Shown: positions 25,200 to 33,292 of the stretch, in pieces
Layout: the number at the start of each line of letters is the position of its first letter
Numbering within the stretch: position 1 is the first letter of the stretch
NCBI GenBank assembly: GCA_002702065.1
Contig: NZXX01000002.1
Location: 124,001-188,000, forward strand
Source: Anaerolineaceae bacterium
GTDB taxonomy: Bacteria; Chloroflexota; Anaerolineae; Aggregatilineales; Phototrophicaceae
DNA: 64,000 nt
Direction: 5' to 3'
Program-made: the position numbers and the translations under genes
The notes under the pieces: generated by a model
Database searches by the model: none
The model's input: the letters and a program-made list of their open reading frames with translations, nothing else
Told to the model about the DNA's origin: nothing

Positions 25200-26266
25200 T
25201 GTCATCGAATGAAAAACCGCTGCTGCTCGAAGTTGAAGACATCAAAGTCGAGTTCCCGCTGAAAGAAGGCACGATCCGTGCTGTCAATGGCGTTTCGCTG
25301 TCCGTCCGGCGTGGCGCGACCATTGGCATTGTGGGCGAAAGTGGCTGTGGCAAATCGGTCATGGCGCGCTCGATCCTGCGGATTGTGGCCCCGCCAGGCG
25401 AAATCACCAACGGCAAGATCACGTATCACCGGCCTGTGGATCGTCGCTCAACCGCCTCGGAACCGATTGACCTGACCGCGCTGGACCCGGCTGGCAAAGA
25501 CATTCGCCGTATTCGCGGTGCCGAAATCGCCATGATCTTTCAGGAACCGATGACGTCGCTCAGCCCGGTGCATACCATTGGTAACCAAATTGGTGAATCG
25601 ATTCAACTGCATCAGGGGCTGTCGGCCAAAGAGGCGCAGATCAGCGCGCTGGAAATGCTGCGACTGGTCGGGATGCCGCAGCCGCAGAATGTGCTCAAGT
25701 CTTATCCGTACCAGATCAGCGGGGGGATGCGCCAGCGTGCCATGATCGCGATGGCCCTGTCCTGTCATCCCAATCTGCTCATCGCCGATGAGCCGACGAC
25801 CGCGTTGGACGTCACGACTCAGGCGCAGATTCTGACTTTGATGCGGCAGCTGCAGGCCGAGATCGGCATGGCGACGCTGTTTATCACACATGACCTGGGT
25901 GTGGTCGCGCAGATGACCGAATTTGTGGTGGTGATGTACCTGGGGAAGGTGGTCGAATCGGCTGATGTGGACAGCATCTTCTACAGGCCGCTGCACCCCT
26001 ACACCAGCGCCCTGATCAACTCTATTCCCAAACTTGGTCAGAAAGAGCAGATCGGGCGGCTGACTGCCATCAAAGGCTCTGTGCCGGACCCCTACTCCAT
26101 CCCCAAAGGCTGCCCCTTCCACACGCGCTGCCCCTTCAATGACGGCGACCGCTGTATCAAAGAGGTGCCTGTGCTGCGTGAGGTTGAATCCGGCCACATG
26201 GCGGCCTGCCATTATGCTGAATCCCTCGACCTGGCAAGCATCGAGACATCCACTGTACAGGAATAA
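25199..26266 (+). CDS. ABC transporter ATP-binding protein, DppD/OppD type
   Basis: This 355-residue second ATPase forms the heterodimer with the gene before it. Walker A is GESGCGKSV, the Q loop is MIFQEPMTSLSPVHTIG, the signature is ISGGMRQRAMIAMALSC, Walker B is LLIADEPTTALDV, and the His switch is FITHDLGVVAQ. The C-terminal Cys motif (GCPFHTRCPFNDGDRC and MAACHYAES) is present. The order F-type then D-type is the reverse of classical dpp operons. This is the last gene of the importer operon; the stop codon abuts the terminator of the convergent tRNA. Confidence 0.95.
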   Translation: MSSNEKPLLLEVEDIKVEFPLKEGTIRAVNGVSLSVRRGATIGIVGESGCGKSVMARSILRIVAPPGEITNGKITYHRPVDRRSTASEPIDLTALDPAGKDIRRIRGAEIAMIFQEPMTSLSPVHTIGNQIGESIQLHQGLSAKEAQISALEMLRLVGMPQPQNVLKSYPYQISGGMRQRAMIAMALSCHPNLLIADEPTTALDVTTQAQILTLMRQLQAEIGMATLFITHDLGVVAQMTEFVVVMYLGKVVESADVDSIFYRPLHPYTSALINSIPKLGQKEQIGRLTAIKGSVPDPYSIPKGCPFHTRCPFNDGDRCIKEVPVLREVESGHMAACHYAESLDLASIETSTVQE

Positions 26267-26295
26267 AAAAAAGCCCCTCAACCGTAAGGTTGGGG
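26265..26295 (-). terminator. Intrinsic terminator of tRNA-Gly
   Basis: On the minus strand CCCCAACC pairs with GGTTGAGGGG around TTAC, and is followed by CTTTTTTTTATT. It begins 12 bases after the tRNA 3' end. Confidence 0.85.
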
Positions 26296-26306
26296 TCCGC
26301 CTGTTG

Positions 26307-26378
26307 AGCGGGAGATGAGATTCGAACTCACGACATCTTCCTTGGCAAGGAAGCATTCTACCGCTGAATTACTCCCGC
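26307..26378 (-). tRNA. tRNA-Gly (anticodon GCC)
   Basis: The 72-base gene folds into a full cloverleaf. The acceptor stem pairs GCGGGAG with CTCCCGC, the D-loop includes AGCGGTAG, the anticodon arm is CTTCCTTGCCAAGGAAG with GCC in the loop, and the T arm holds GTTCGAATC. The discriminator base is U (T in the gene) and the 3' CCA is not encoded. It lies convergent to the importer operon. A GC-rich terminator with eight T residues follows. Confidence 0.97.
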
Positions 26379-26582
26379 AATGTGGTGTACAGTATAGCAA
26401 GAACCCACCTGTTTGACAAGGCCTGTCTTATGTTTTTTTAACGGGCGGTTTTGACGGGCCGCAGGTGCAGCAGCGCGACCCGTATCCATTCGCACAGGCC
26501 AACCAGTGTATTGACAGACGGGCGCAAAAAACTGACCGGTAAACGGCTGGTTCCGGTCAGTCGATTGTATGAGACGCATCAG

Positions 26583-27377
26583 TTAGTAAAGCGTGCCGCC
26601 TTTGGTTGCAGCCGAACCACCTTCCTTGAATGCTGTGACTACCTGGCTGCTGGCCGCTGCGAGCAGGGCGGAATCCGACATGACGGTAACAAACTGGGCA
26701 CCGCGGTCGATCATCTTCTGGGCATAGGCCACCGATGCCGTATGGAATCCAATGCGCACGCCGCGCTGCTTGCAGGCCGCAAACACCTTGTCGATGGCTT
26801 CCATGAATTCAGGGTCTTCGTTATCGGCACCCCCTTCACCCATCAGGCTTAGGCGCAGGTCATTGGGGCCGATATAAATGGCATCCAGCCCCGGCACACT
26901 CACGATTTCGTCGATATTCTTGACGGCTTCGCTGGTTTCGATCATGGCAAAGGTCAGGACGGTCGAGTTGGCATGTTGCATATAGTCTGCCCCGGCATAG
27001 ACGCGGGCGCGGGTCGGCCCCAGGCTGCGATACCCGTCTGGGTGATAGCGGCACGCCCCCACAAAAGCTTCGCATTCGGCGCGGGAGTTGATCATCGGGC
27101 AGATCACGCCATAAGCCCCCATGTCGAGGCTGCGCATAATGACGCCGGGTTCGTTCCAGGGCACGCGGACCAGCGGAATGGTGCTGGTTGTTGAAATGGC
27201 CTGCATCATCGACAGCGCCTGGCTGAGATCGGCCAGCCCGTGCTGCATATCAACGGTCAGGCTGTCCCAACCCTGGTTCGCCAGGACTTCGGCGCTCCAA
27301 CTGCTGGGTATCGCCAGCCAGCCATTCAGTACAGCACCGCCATCTGCCCAGATCGATTGAATGGTATTTTCGCGCAT
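26583..27377 (-). CDS. HpcH/HpaI family class II aldolase
   Basis: This 264-residue TIM-barrel enzyme would cleave a 2-keto-3-deoxy (or 4-hydroxy-2-oxo) acid to pyruvate and an aldehyde with a divalent metal. Motifs are VDMQHGLAD (catalytic His), PLVRVPWNEP (pyruvate-binding Arg), FAMIETSEAV (metal Glu) and AIYIGPNDLRLSLM (metal Asp). The ATG at 27377 is followed by ENTIQSIWADGGAVLNGW, the usual start. It is divergent from an enolase-superfamily dehydratase-like gene. Dehydratase plus this aldolase is a classical pair for sugar acids such as rhamnonate. The actual substrate is not shown by the sequence. Confidence 0.9.
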   Translation of the reverse strand: MRENTIQSIWADGGAVLNGWLAIPSSWSAEVLANQGWDSLTVDMQHGLADLSQALSMMQAISTTSTIPLVRVPWNEPGVIMRSLDMGAYGVICPMINSRAECEAFVGACRYHPDGYRSLGPTRARVYAGADYMQHANSTVLTFAMIETSEAVKNIDEIVSVPGLDAIYIGPNDLRLSLMGEGGADNEDPEFMEAIDKVFAACKQRGVRIGFHTASVAYAQKMIDRGAQFVTVMSDSALLAAASSQVVTAFKEGGSAATKGGTLY

Positions 27378-27581
27378 GATTATTGCCTCGTGTGGGATGC
27401 GTTGTGAACAGACCTCAGTTTAACGCGTGCTTGAGGAGTACGCACCAGACCAATCCATTTTGTGGCTTTGGGTAAACGCGCTAAAGTAGGATTTGTTTAT
27501 TTCTGGATAAATTTCGTTTAAGTCCTTGCGTGGCATGATTCATTTAGTGCGTCGCGGCACGACGAGCGCCATGAAACCACG

Positions 27582-27587
27582 TATAAT
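27582..27587 (+). promoter_or_regulatory. -10 element of the enolase-superfamily gene
   Basis: TATAAT lies 33 bases before the ATG at 27621, and an AAGGAA ribosome site lies 8-13 bases before the ATG. The 243-base region between this gene and the divergent aldolase gene is otherwise unassigned and should hold both promoters. Confidence 0.5.
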
Positions 27588-27620
27588 TCAGGTCTGATTG
27601 ATACACAAGGAATATATTGT

Positions 27621-28760
27621 ATGAACAACCCTCGAATTGCATCGATTGAATGGGGTGTGCTGGAAGGCCTGCGCCCCCGAAACGCGGGCTGCAACTCGCG
27701 CCTGCCGGATCATGGCCCGACGATGCGTGACGCTATCGCGCGCGTAACCCTGGAGGATGGGACCAGCGGCTTTGGTTTCAGCCGGGTCAAGCAGCCACAG
27801 GCCGAAGCATTAATCGGACAGCGGCTGGATGAACTGATTTCCGTGGAACAGGGCGTGACGGCAGCCGGCTTGCCCATCGAGTTCCCGCTGTGGGATTTGC
27901 TCGGCCAGCGTACCGGCAAACCTGTCTACGCACTGGCGGCTGAATATTACGGCAAATCGCTGGATGGACCGCAGCAGGCGAAGTGTTACGACACCACCCT
28001 GTATTTTGATGACCTGCACATTGCGTCTGACGAAGAAGCCTCGCAGCTCATTGCTGAGGAGGCGCGTCAGGGTTGGGAGCGTGGGCACCGGGCGTTCAAG
28101 ATGAAAGTCGGGCGCGGTGGGCTGCACATGCCGCTGGAAGCCGGGACTGCGCGCGATATTGCCGTTATTCACGCGGTACGCGACGCTGTTGGCCCGGATG
28201 CGCCGTTGATGGTTGATGCCAACAACGGCTGGAATGTGAACCTGGTCAAGCGTGTGCTGACCGAAACCGCCGACTGCCATCTGTTCTGGCTGGAAGAACC
28301 CTTCCACGAAGACCCGGTGCTGTACGGGCATTTGCAGAACTGGATGCGCGAACGGGGCCTGCTAGTGCTGCTGGCGGATGGTGAGGGACATGCCGCTGCG
28401 CCGTTACTGGACTGGGCACAGGCCGGGGCCATTGATGTTATCCAGTACGACCTGCGTGACATCGGCCTGACGAAGTGGCTGAAAGTCGGCCAGAAACTGG
28501 ACTCCTGGAGCGTACGGTCTGCGCCCCACAATTACGGCAGCAATTTTGGCAATCATGCAAGCTGCCATCTGTCCGGTGTCATTGAGCATTTTACGTTTGT
28601 CGAGTGGGATCATGCCGATACACCCGGCCTGGATACGTCCGCCTACAGCCTGTCCGAAGGGCAGATCAACGTGCCGGATGCGCCCGGTTTTGGCCTGGCG
28701 CTGGACGACGCCATCTTCCAGTTGGTGGTTCAGCGCGATGGTTATCAGGTCAGCGCGTAA
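27621..28760 (+). CDS. Enolase-superfamily (mandelate racemase/muconate lactonizing-like) enzyme
   Basis: This 379-residue enzyme would abstract a proton next to a carboxylate, most likely dehydrating a sugar acid. The catalytic KxK is in RAFKMKVGRGG. The metal ligands are Asp in MVDANNGW, Glu in LFWLEEPFHEDP and Glu in LADGEG. A late His lies in APHNYGSNFGNH. The N-terminal capping domain (residues 1-130) is present. It is divergent from an HpcH/HpaI aldolase and downstream of a sugar-type importer, which suggests a sugar-acid branch of that pathway. Specificity within the superfamily cannot be read by eye. Confidence 0.88.
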   Translation: MNNPRIASIEWGVLEGLRPRNAGCNSRLPDHGPTMRDAIARVTLEDGTSGFGFSRVKQPQAEALIGQRLDELISVEQGVTAAGLPIEFPLWDLLGQRTGKPVYALAAEYYGKSLDGPQQAKCYDTTLYFDDLHIASDEEASQLIAEEARQGWERGHRAFKMKVGRGGLHMPLEAGTARDIAVIHAVRDAVGPDAPLMVDANNGWNVNLVKRVLTETADCHLFWLEEPFHEDPVLYGHLQNWMRERGLLVLLADGEGHAAAPLLDWAQAGAIDVIQYDLRDIGLTKWLKVGQKLDSWSVRSAPHNYGSNFGNHASCHLSGVIEHFTFVEWDHADTPGLDTSAYSLSEGQINVPDAPGFGLALDDAIFQLVVQRDGYQVSA

Positions 28761-28781
28761 CCGCTACTCTGTAAAAAAAGC

Positions 28782-28815
28782 GACAGCCGGAGTAGGGTGG
28801 ATTACTCCGGCTGTC
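28782..28815 (-). terminator. Strong intrinsic terminator in minus orientation, with no minus-strand gene
   Basis: GACAGCCGGAGTA pairs perfectly with TACTCCGGCTGTC over 13 base pairs. On the minus strand it is followed by GCTTTTTTTAC, a proper U-tract; on the plus strand no T-run follows. It lies 21 bases after the stop of the enolase-superfamily gene, so it might still end that mRNA as a poor plus-strand terminator. Confidence 0.7.
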
Positions 28816-29046
28816 AACTTAGCCAATGGTCGGTGAACCAAACCACATAAACCATATCACCGATTCCCGCGCCCCTCCTACCACCAGTTGACCTATATTC
28901 GCTAAGCCACCCAGACGGTCTCGTCTGCCTCGGTTCCACAAATGCACGAATTTCATACAACCTTGTGACATTGGCCTTTTTTGGACGGTTATTACGGTGG
29001 AGATCTGAATCTCGTAAAGATACCACTTGTTTAATGAGGAGGAACC

Positions 29047-29844
29047 ATGTTTCGCAAGGTCTTATTGCTGGTCGTCATGGCCGTAGTGATGGGCGCGGCG
29101 CTGCCCGTGCTGGCCGTCAAGTATGGTCAACCGGACAATGGGGAACACCCCTATGTGGGTCTGATTGTGTTTTACACCGAAGATGGCGCACCCCAGTGGC
29201 GCTGCACCGGCACGCTCATTTCGCCAACGGTGGTGGTGACCGCCGGGCATTGCACGGAACTTAATGGCCCGGCGCGGATCTGGTTTGATGAAAATGTTCA
29301 GGCTATTGCGGAATACCCGTTTAGCGGTGGCGATTCTTATACAGGACGCGCGTACACCTATCCGGGCTGGCAGGGCGGGTTGTTTTTGCCGGATACTGGT
29401 GATGCCGGTGTCGTCGTGCTGGATGAACCGGTTACCGGCGTCGGCGATTTGCCCACGCTGGCTCCGGCAGGTTACCTGGACAATCTGGCGACCCAGCGCG
29501 GCAAAAAGGACACGACGTTCGAGGTGGTTGGCTACGGCCTGCAAAGCGTCAAACCGGTGGAATCCACCATTCGTGTGCGCCTGAAAGCCAACGTGCATCT
29601 GGTGAACCTGCGCAGCTCCCTGACCGATGGCTACAACCTGCATACCTCCAATAATCCGGGTCAGGGCAATGGCGGCCCCGGCGGCACCTGCTTTGGTGAT
29701 TCCGGTGGCGCGATTTTTGCGGGAGATCATCAGATCGTGGCGGTCAATTCGTTCGTGCTGAATGCCAACTGTGCGGGCGCATCGTTCGGCTACCGGCTGG
29801 ACCGCCCTGAAGTTCGTGACTGGGTGCTGAGCTTCGTCAGCTAA
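29047..29844 (+). CDS. Secreted trypsin-like serine protease (S1 family)
   Basis: This 265-residue protein has a signal peptide (FRKVLLLVVMAVVMGAALPV LA). The chymotrypsin fold follows with the triad His in TVVVTAGHC, Asp in GDAGVVVLDEP and Ser in CFGDSGGAI. Half-cystines around the His and Ser are present. The mature chain starts soon after the signal (VKYGQPDNGEHPYVGLIVFY), so there is little or no propeptide and no clear zymogen activation site. The specificity pocket cannot be assigned with confidence. The ATG at 29047 follows GAGGAGGAACC. A terminator follows about 90 bases after the stop codon. Confidence 0.92.
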   Translation: MFRKVLLLVVMAVVMGAALPVLAVKYGQPDNGEHPYVGLIVFYTEDGAPQWRCTGTLISPTVVVTAGHCTELNGPARIWFDENVQAIAEYPFSGGDSYTGRAYTYPGWQGGLFLPDTGDAGVVVLDEPVTGVGDLPTLAPAGYLDNLATQRGKKDTTFEVVGYGLQSVKPVESTIRVRLKANVHLVNLRSSLTDGYNLHTSNNPGQGNGGPGGTCFGDSGGAIFAGDHQIVAVNSFVLNANCAGASFGYRLDRPEVRDWVLSFVS

Positions 29845-29931
29845 TAAACCGAGTTAGACAAATTCGTATATTCGCAGGGACGGGCTGCTGTGCCCGTCCT
29901 GGTCCAACACACAGATCGGTCCCTACAGAAT

Positions 29932-29955
29932 GGGAGAGCGCTGGCTCTCCTTTTT
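29932..29955 (+). terminator. Intrinsic terminator after protease gene
   Basis: GGAGAGC pairs with GCTCTCC, followed by TTTTT. A second GC hairpin (GACGGGC with GCCCGTC, 29879-29898) lies just upstream. Confidence 0.8.
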
Positions 29956-29995
29956 CGTTTCTATAGTGGGTTGATTCGACAAAGCCGGGCTTCAC

Positions 29996-30739
29996 TCAGT
30001 CGACAAAGCGATATTTGAGCAGGGTCCAGAACTGGCGCAGGCCATCCACCCAGCGGATTTTTTTGCCTTCTGACCACTCGCGGCCATTGTACGAAATCGG
30101 CACTTCGTAGATGCGGGTACCGGTCTTGAGGATGCGCGCCGTAAATTCGGCTTCAAACTCGAACCCCTGCGCCTCGATAACCATGTCGGCAATCAGGTCA
30201 CGCCGGAAGACCTTGTAGCACGTTCCCAGGTCACTGAGGATGGAGTTGTACAGCACATTGGCGACCAGCAGCAGCGACTTGTTGGCGATCATATTCCAGA
30301 AGTTCATGGCCTTGCGCGGGGCATTCAAAAAGCGGGAACCGTACACCACCGGCGAAATGCGTTCCTCGATGGGCCGCAGCAGACGGCCATAGTCGCGCGG
30401 GTCATATTCAAAATCGGCGTCCTGAATCAGAATCACGTCGCTGGATGTAGCGGCAAGGCCGGTCAGCACGGCTGCGCCTTTGCCCCGGTTGCGGTCATGA
30501 TAGAGCACGCGGACACCCGGCAGGGCTTCGGCTTCGACCTCACGCAGGACATCGCGGGTGCCATCGGTCGAGCCATCATCCACGATGACAATCTCATGGG
30601 CGAGTTCGACATCCAGCACGCGATACAGCACCTCGCGCACGGTATGGACTTCGTTATAGCACGGGATAATGACGCTGAGGGTGAACTGGCGCTGTGCCAG
30701 CGATTGATAGTCGACTTCGGATGGGGTCAAAACAGCCAT
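29996..30739 (-). CDS. Family 2 glycosyltransferase (polyprenyl-phosphate sugar transferase-like)
   Basis: This 247-residue cytoplasmic enzyme has the GT-A fold of the DPM1/GtrB-type branch. Nucleotide-sugar motifs are LSVIIPCYNE, EIVIVDDGSTDGT, GKGAAVLTGL and the metal-binding LIQDADFEYDP. Later motifs are VYGSRF, DLGTCYKVFRRD and EVPISYNGREWSEGKKIRW. There is no C-terminal membrane pair, so it resembles soluble dolichol-phosphate mannosyltransferase-like enzymes. It sits alone and convergent to the protease gene, with no polysaccharide cluster around it. Confidence 0.9.
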   Translation of the reverse strand: MAVLTPSEVDYQSLAQRQFTLSVIIPCYNEVHTVREVLYRVLDVELAHEIVIVDDGSTDGTRDVLREVEAEALPGVRVLYHDRNRGKGAAVLTGLAATSSDVILIQDADFEYDPRDYGRLLRPIEERISPVVYGSRFLNAPRKAMNFWNMIANKSLLLVANVLYNSILSDLGTCYKVFRRDLIADMVIEAQGFEFEAEFTARILKTGTRIYEVPISYNGREWSEGKKIRWVDGLRQFWTLLKYRFVD

Positions 30740-30890
30740 GGGTTATCCACTCCTGACCAGCATATGGCTATCACTGTATGCAAATCACCTTACGCCGAAA
30801 TTGCAGTACCACCTAAAAAATAAAAATGGAACACTTTAGGAGTCTGCGACGTCTACCAAACAACCGATCCGATTCTGGAGGCTCTCCATC

Positions 30891-33146
30891 ATGAAACGCA
30901 AGTTGTTCCTGCTGACCATACTGGCTGTGCTGCTGAGCGGGGTGACATCCGTCAGCGCGCAGATTGTCGTGCCACCACCGGGCGGCGTGTTTACGGACCC
31001 GAACTGGCTGAAAATTGATTATCATCGCGTGAATATTGATATTGAAAACCAGATCGCCACCACCAGCGTCGATATGCAGTTCACCAACCAGGGGGAGTCG
31101 CTGGCCGAGGGGACATTTATCTTTCCGCTGCCGAAAGGCGCCGCTGTCGACCAGCTGACCATGTGGGTCGATGGACAGGCGATTGACGCCAAAATCCTCC
31201 AGGCCGACGAAGCGCGCGGCATTTACGACCGCATCGTGCGCCAGTATCGCGACCCGGCCCTGCTGGAATACATCGGCAACGACGTGATTCAGGCCAATGT
31301 GTTCCCCATCCCGCCGGGCGACAAACGTCGCATCGAGATCGCCTATTCGCAGGTGCTGGAAGTCGACAATGGGCTGATCAACGTCACCTACCCGATGAAC
31401 GCCACCGGCAGCCGTCGCATCGACGAGATGAGCATCAGCGTGAACGTGCGCGGCAACGATGCCATCAGCAGCATTTATTCGCCCAGCCACAACGTCGCTA
31501 TCAGCCGGGCACAGGACACCGACACCGCCTTCCGTGCCGGGTTCGAGTCCTACAATTATCTGCCGGATGCAGACTTCAGCCTGTTTTACGGCATCGCCAG
31601 CGACACAATCAACCTGAACCTGCTGACCTACCGCGAGAGCGCCAGCGAGGACGGCTTCTTCATGCTGCTGGTGCAGCCGCCGCTGACCGTCGAGGCCGAG
31701 AACATCATCCCGCGTGACATCATCGTCGTGCTCGATCAGTCTGGCAGCATGGACGGTGAAAAGTGGGATCAGGCGCGCAAGGCCGCCGCTTATGTGCTGG
31801 ATAACCTGAACCCGGAAGATCGCTTTAATGTCGTGCTGTTCAGCACCGGCTGGCGCATCTACAGCCGTGGCATGGAAACCCCGGCGCAGGCCCAGGGCGC
31901 GATTGACTGGATCAACGGGCAGGAAGCGGTCGGCGGCACAGACATCAACGGTGCGCTGACCACGGCGCTGGATATGGTGGGTGAGCGTCCGGCGGCGGTC
32001 CTGTTCCTGACCGATGGGCTGGCGACCGAAGGCGAAACCGCCTCGCAGCGTATTCTGGAGAACCTCGAAAACGCCGCCCCGGCCAACGCCCGCATCTTCA
32101 CCTTCGGCGTGGGCAACGATGTCGATACCTTCCTGCTCGATTCGATTGTGGAGGCGCATCGCGGCACGGGCAGTTATGTGCGCCCCGGCGAGAGCATCGA
32201 CGAGAAGGTCGCCAGCCTGTACAACAAGATCAACGCCCCGGTGCTGACCGATGTCGAACTGGCCTTCGACGACGACATCATCACCGAGTGGACTTACCCG
32301 GACACGCTGCCAGACCTGTTCGCCGGTGAGCAGCTGACGCTGGTGGGACGCTATCGCGGTTCGGCGGACGACATCGCCATTCGCCTGACCGGGACCGTTG
32401 ATAACACGGCGCAGACCTTCACCTACAGCGGCAACGAATTTCCGGCGCGGGCCGGGGGCGAACCGTTCATCGCGCAGTTGTGGGCGACCCGGCGCATCGG
32501 CGACCTGCTGAGCGAGATTCGGCTGAAGGGCGAGAACCGCGAACTGGTGGACAGCGTCGTCAGCCTGAGCGTGCGCTATGGCATCATCACGCCCTACACC
32601 AGCTTCCTGATCGAGGAAGACGATATTCTGTCGCAGGCCGGGCGCGACCGGGCCATGACGGAATTTGCCGAAGAAGCGCAGATACTGGCCGACACGACGA
32701 CCGGGGCCAGCGCGGTCGATGCAGCCAGCACGACGCTGGACTTGCAGGCGGCGCAGGCACCGATCCAGAATAACTTCCGGTATGCCAGCCCGTCGGATGG
32801 CGGAGGCGCGGGTGGCCTGATGCTGCCGCTGACGCCCACCGCCCAGGGCACCGCCGCACCGGGTAACACGTTCTATGACGCCGACGACGAAGCTGCTGCC
32901 GAACCGGCGGAATCGGTCAACCCGATCCAGACCGTCGCAGGCAAGACATTCATCCTGCAAAGCGGCGTCTGGACGGACACGACCTTCGCGCCGGACACGA
33001 TGGAAACCGTCAAAATTGAGTTCCTGAGCGACGCCTATTTCGACCTGCTGACCGAGCAGCCGCAACTGGGCGCGTACCTGGCGCTGGGCGAGCGCGTCAT
33101 CGTCGTGGTCGACGGCACCGCCTACGAGATCACCAGCGAGGCGTAG
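30891..33146 (+). CDS. Secreted VIT and VWA domain protein
   Basis: This 751-residue protein has a signal peptide (KRKLFLLTILAVLLSGVTSV SA). An inter-alpha-trypsin inhibitor (VIT) domain spans about residues 35-165 (EGTFIFPLPKGAAVDQLTMW; EADEARGIYD-type segment). A von Willebrand A domain spans about 275-450 with a complete MIDAS start (VLDQSGSMDGEKW), a Thr (GGTDINGAL) and an Asp (LFLTDGLATEGE). A beta-rich and disordered C-terminal part follows. VIT-VWA proteins bind other proteins outside the cell, and function here is unknown. The ATG at 30891 follows GGAGGCTCTCC. No membrane anchor or sortase signal is seen at the C terminus. Confidence 0.9.
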   Translation: MKRKLFLLTILAVLLSGVTSVSAQIVVPPPGGVFTDPNWLKIDYHRVNIDIENQIATTSVDMQFTNQGESLAEGTFIFPLPKGAAVDQLTMWVDGQAIDAKILQADEARGIYDRIVRQYRDPALLEYIGNDVIQANVFPIPPGDKRRIEIAYSQVLEVDNGLINVTYPMNATGSRRIDEMSISVNVRGNDAISSIYSPSHNVAISRAQDTDTAFRAGFESYNYLPDADFSLFYGIASDTINLNLLTYRESASEDGFFMLLVQPPLTVEAENIIPRDIIVVLDQSGSMDGEKWDQARKAAAYVLDNLNPEDRFNVVLFSTGWRIYSRGMETPAQAQGAIDWINGQEAVGGTDINGALTTALDMVGERPAAVLFLTDGLATEGETASQRILENLENAAPANARIFTFGVGNDVDTFLLDSIVEAHRGTGSYVRPGESIDEKVASLYNKINAPVLTDVELAFDDDIITEWTYPDTLPDLFAGEQLTLVGRYRGSADDIAIRLTGTVDNTAQTFTYSGNEFPARAGGEPFIAQLWATRRIGDLLSEIRLKGENRELVDSVVSLSVRYGIITPYTSFLIEEDDILSQAGRDRAMTEFAEEAQILADTTTGASAVDAASTTLDLQAAQAPIQNNFRYASPSDGGGAGGLMLPLTPTAQGTAAPGNTFYDADDEAAAEPAESVNPIQTVAGKTFILQSGVWTDTTFAPDTMETVKIEFLSDAYFDLLTEQPQLGAYLALGERVIVVVDGTAYEITSEA

Positions 33147-33147
33147 G

Positions 33148-33183
33148 CCCTCACCCTAAATCCCTCTCCCTCAGGGCGAGGGA
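33148..33183 (+). repeat. Fragment of a CCCTCACCC/CCCTCTCCC hairpin repeat
   Basis: The segment CCCTCACCC...CCCTCTCCCTCAGGGCGAGGGA resembles the left end of the element at 37937-38019 and forms a short hairpin directly after the VIT-VWA stop codon. Confidence 0.5.
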
Positions 33184-33202
33184 CTTCAAAAATCGTTTTG
33201 TT

Positions 33203-33233
33203 GCCCTTCTCCATAGCGGAGCGGGGCTTTTTT
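33203..33233 (+). terminator. Intrinsic terminator after VIT-VWA gene
   Basis: GCCC and CTCC pair with GGAG and GGGGC around ATAGC, followed by TTTTTT. Confidence 0.6.
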
Positions 33234-33257
33234 GCTGCGTGCAGGCAGTAAGAGGGT

Positions 33258-33263
33258 TATAAT
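33258..33263 (+). promoter_or_regulatory. -10 element of the restriction-modification gene
   Basis: TATAAT lies 29 bases before the ATG at 33293, with an AGGAAGGA ribosome site at 33280-33287. No controller-protein gene or operator is visible, so the gene seems constitutively expressed. Confidence 0.55.
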
Positions 33264-33292
33264 AGAGAGGTTGTGTCCAGGAAGGAAGATTC

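Noticed and set aside
30813-33065. A 750-codon open frame antisense to the VIT-VWA gene
   Set aside because: It mirrors the third-position G/C bias of the real gene, has no start context or domain, and its product is rich in Arg, Gln, His and Val as expected for an antisense shadow.
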